DNA of 7,086 nt, taken from assembly GCA_020697475.1 (NCBI GenBank), contig JAJFMO010000181.1, positions 1 to 7,086 on the forward strand, read 5' to 3'. Source of the stretch: Paenibacillaceae bacterium (GTDB lineage Bacteria > Bacillota > Bacilli > Paenibacillales > NBRC-103111). Below the pieces are notes generated by a model that saw nothing but the letters and a program-made list of their open reading frames with translations, was not told the DNA's origin and ran no database searches. A program made the position numbers and the translations under genes. Below, piece by piece: positions 6,393 through 7,086 of this stretch (its first letter is position 1; every line of letters starts with the position of its first letter).

Positions 6393-6420
6393 TTAGACAA
6401 AAAGATGTGAATGTTCGACA
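6393..6420 (+). promoter_or_regulatory. 21-bp-phased direct repeats upstream of the solute-binding protein promoter
   Basis: TTAGACA (6393-6399) and TTCGACA (6414-6420) match at six of seven positions with an offset of exactly 21 bp. With a start near 6457 they are centred at about -61 and -40. This is close to the geometry of the TAAGCGAAAA pair before the sulfatases, though the sequences are only loosely alike (TTAGACAAAAAG against TAAGCGAAAAGG). This is a candidate binding site for the adjacent AraC-family protein. A chance match is possible because the repeat is short. Confidence 0.3.
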
Positions 6421-6444
6421 TGGCTTTCCCACGGTTTGCAGGTG

Positions 6445-6450
6445 TATGAT
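6445..6450 (+). promoter_or_regulatory. candidate -10 of the solute-binding protein promoter
   Basis: TATGAT matches the -10 consensus at five of six positions and lies 62 bases before the ATG at 6513. I find no good -35 at 16-18 bp (GGCTTT at 17 bp is poor), so an activator would be needed. The region between the AraC gene and this one has no terminator-like hairpin, so some read-through from the AraC gene is also possible. Confidence 0.35.
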
Positions 6451-6457
6451 GAGAAAG

Positions 6458-6471
6458 TGACAGCGCTTTCT
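6458..6471 (+). promoter_or_regulatory. cre-like site, candidate CcpA target
   Basis: TGACAGCGCTTTCT fits the Gram-positive catabolite-responsive element pattern TGWNANCGNTNWCA at all but the last base. It begins just after the predicted -10, over the likely transcription start, where bound CcpA would block expression. Outer arms AGAAAG (6452-6457) and CTTTCT (6466-6471) add an inverted repeat. Repression of the sugar transporter by preferred carbon sources is the expected effect. Confidence 0.55.
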
Positions 6472-6512
6472 TGTAAGAAACGCCATATTCGGCAAAAAGG
6501 GAGAGAGAACAG

Positions 6513-7086
6513 ATGCATTCCAAATCGCGGACTATGAAGTGGAAGATGTCCGTCATTGCACTTACGCTTGCCTTGTCTGCCTCGTTGCTTAGTGCATGCG
6601 GACAAGGGGGAGCCGCGGCAACGGACAAAGGCTCCGCCGCCGGCGGGCAAGAAACGGTCAAGCACGATCCTGTCGATATCACCTTCTATCGCCCGCACAC
6701 CTCGACCAAGACGGAAGTGTTCATGGATCAATTCGGCAACGCGATTATGAAGAAGTTCCCCTATGTCACGGTCAAATTCATTCCCGACGGCGATGGAGCA
6801 CAGCCTGAAGACATCGTCGGCAGCGGGCAGACTTTCGACATCCTGATCGTGTCTATCGGCTTCATCAACGATTTCGTGACTTACGGTCTGCAGTACGACA
6901 TGTCCCCAGATATCAAGAAGAACAACTTCAACGTCAACGCCCTGGAACCTTCGATGATCAACTTTGTGAAGAAGTACGGCGACGGCAAAATGTATGCGCT
7001 GCCGATCTTCACCACCGCCGCTGTACTGATGTACAACAAAGATTTGTTCGACAAGTTCGGGGTCGCATATCCAAAGGCGGGGATGA
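6513..7086 (+). CDS. extracellular solute-binding lipoprotein of a sugar ABC transporter, 3' end outside the window
   Basis: The frame is open from ATG 6513 to the window end (191 codons, no stop). AAAGGGAG (6496-6503) lies 9 bases ahead of the start. The N-terminus is a lipoprotein signal: basic residues (KSRTMKWK), a hydrophobic stretch (VIALTLALSASLL) and the lipobox LSAC with Cys29 as the lipidated residue, then a Gly/Ala/Ser-rich linker. The mature part, with VDITFYRPHTS, TFDILIVSIGF, YALPIFTTAAVLMYNKDLFDKFGV and the final YPKAGM, is typical of family 1 sugar-binding proteins. It should sit on the outer face of the membrane and deliver an oligosaccharide to permeases encoded just downstream. 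Normal members have about 420-560 residues, so less than half is seen. Control is probably by the upstream AraC-family protein and by a cre-like site. The ligand is not deducible; a sulfated oligosaccharide is inferred from the neighbours. Confidence 0.88.
   Translation, partial: MHSKSRTMKWKMSVIALTLALSASLLSACGQGGAAATDKGSAAGGQETVKHDPVDITFYRPHTSTKTEVFMDQFGNAIMKKFPYVTVKFIPDGDGAQPEDIVGSGQTFDILIVSIGFINDFVTYGLQYDMSPDIKKNNFNVNALEPSMINFVKKYGDGKMYALPIFTTAAVLMYNKDLFDKFGVAYPKAGM

Noticed and set aside
6393..6731. Minus-strand frame opposite the solute-binding protein start
   Set aside because: No ribosome binding site and no recognisable motif; the plus-strand frame has a lipobox and a good ribosome binding site.

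Overview
The window looks like chromosomal DNA of a Gram-positive Firmicute of the Paenibacillus type. The reasons are strong AGGAGG-like ribosome binding sites, GTG as well as ATG starts, a TATAAT/extended -10 promoter style, a cre-like site, a lipoprotein-type sugar-binding protein, and two-HTH AraC regulators beside sugar-uptake genes. The genus is inferred from gene style and was not tested. Codon use looks even across all genes, with no integrase, transposase, tRNA or CRISPR to suggest recent insertion.

Layout. Positions 1-239 hold no gene. They contain two stem-loops that read as minus-strand terminators and a 22-bp repeated motif. Four genes then lie on the minus strand (transcribed right to left): an ArsR-type regulator with a large C-terminal domain (4496-5416), a GH43-family glycosidase (3454-4419), and two S1-type sulfatases (1672-3240 and 240-1670). 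The two sulfatases are separated by one base, and the second's ribosome binding site lies inside the end of the first. A compact divergent region (5417-5546) separates this block from two plus-strand genes: an AraC-family regulator (5547-6389) and the start of an extracellular solute-binding lipoprotein gene (6513 to the window end). The lipoprotein gene runs off the edge and almost certainly continues into an ABC sugar transporter.

How it fits together (inference). The solute-binding protein has a clear lipobox. The GH43 enzyme and both sulfatases lack any signal peptide. This suggests a pathway in which a sulfated oligosaccharide is imported intact by an ABC transporter, then desulfated and cleaved inside the cell. 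GH43 points to xylose, arabinose or a related sugar in the substrate. Two different regulators flank a divergent promoter region. Candidate control sites include a palindrome between the divergent promoters, 21-bp-phased direct repeats upstream of both the sulfatase and the transporter promoters (a geometry typical of AraC-family activators), an identical 11-bp -10 region at the regulator and GH43 promoters, and a cre-like site at the likely start of the transporter transcript. The substrate cannot be named from this sequence, and no sulfatase-maturing enzyme is present in the window.
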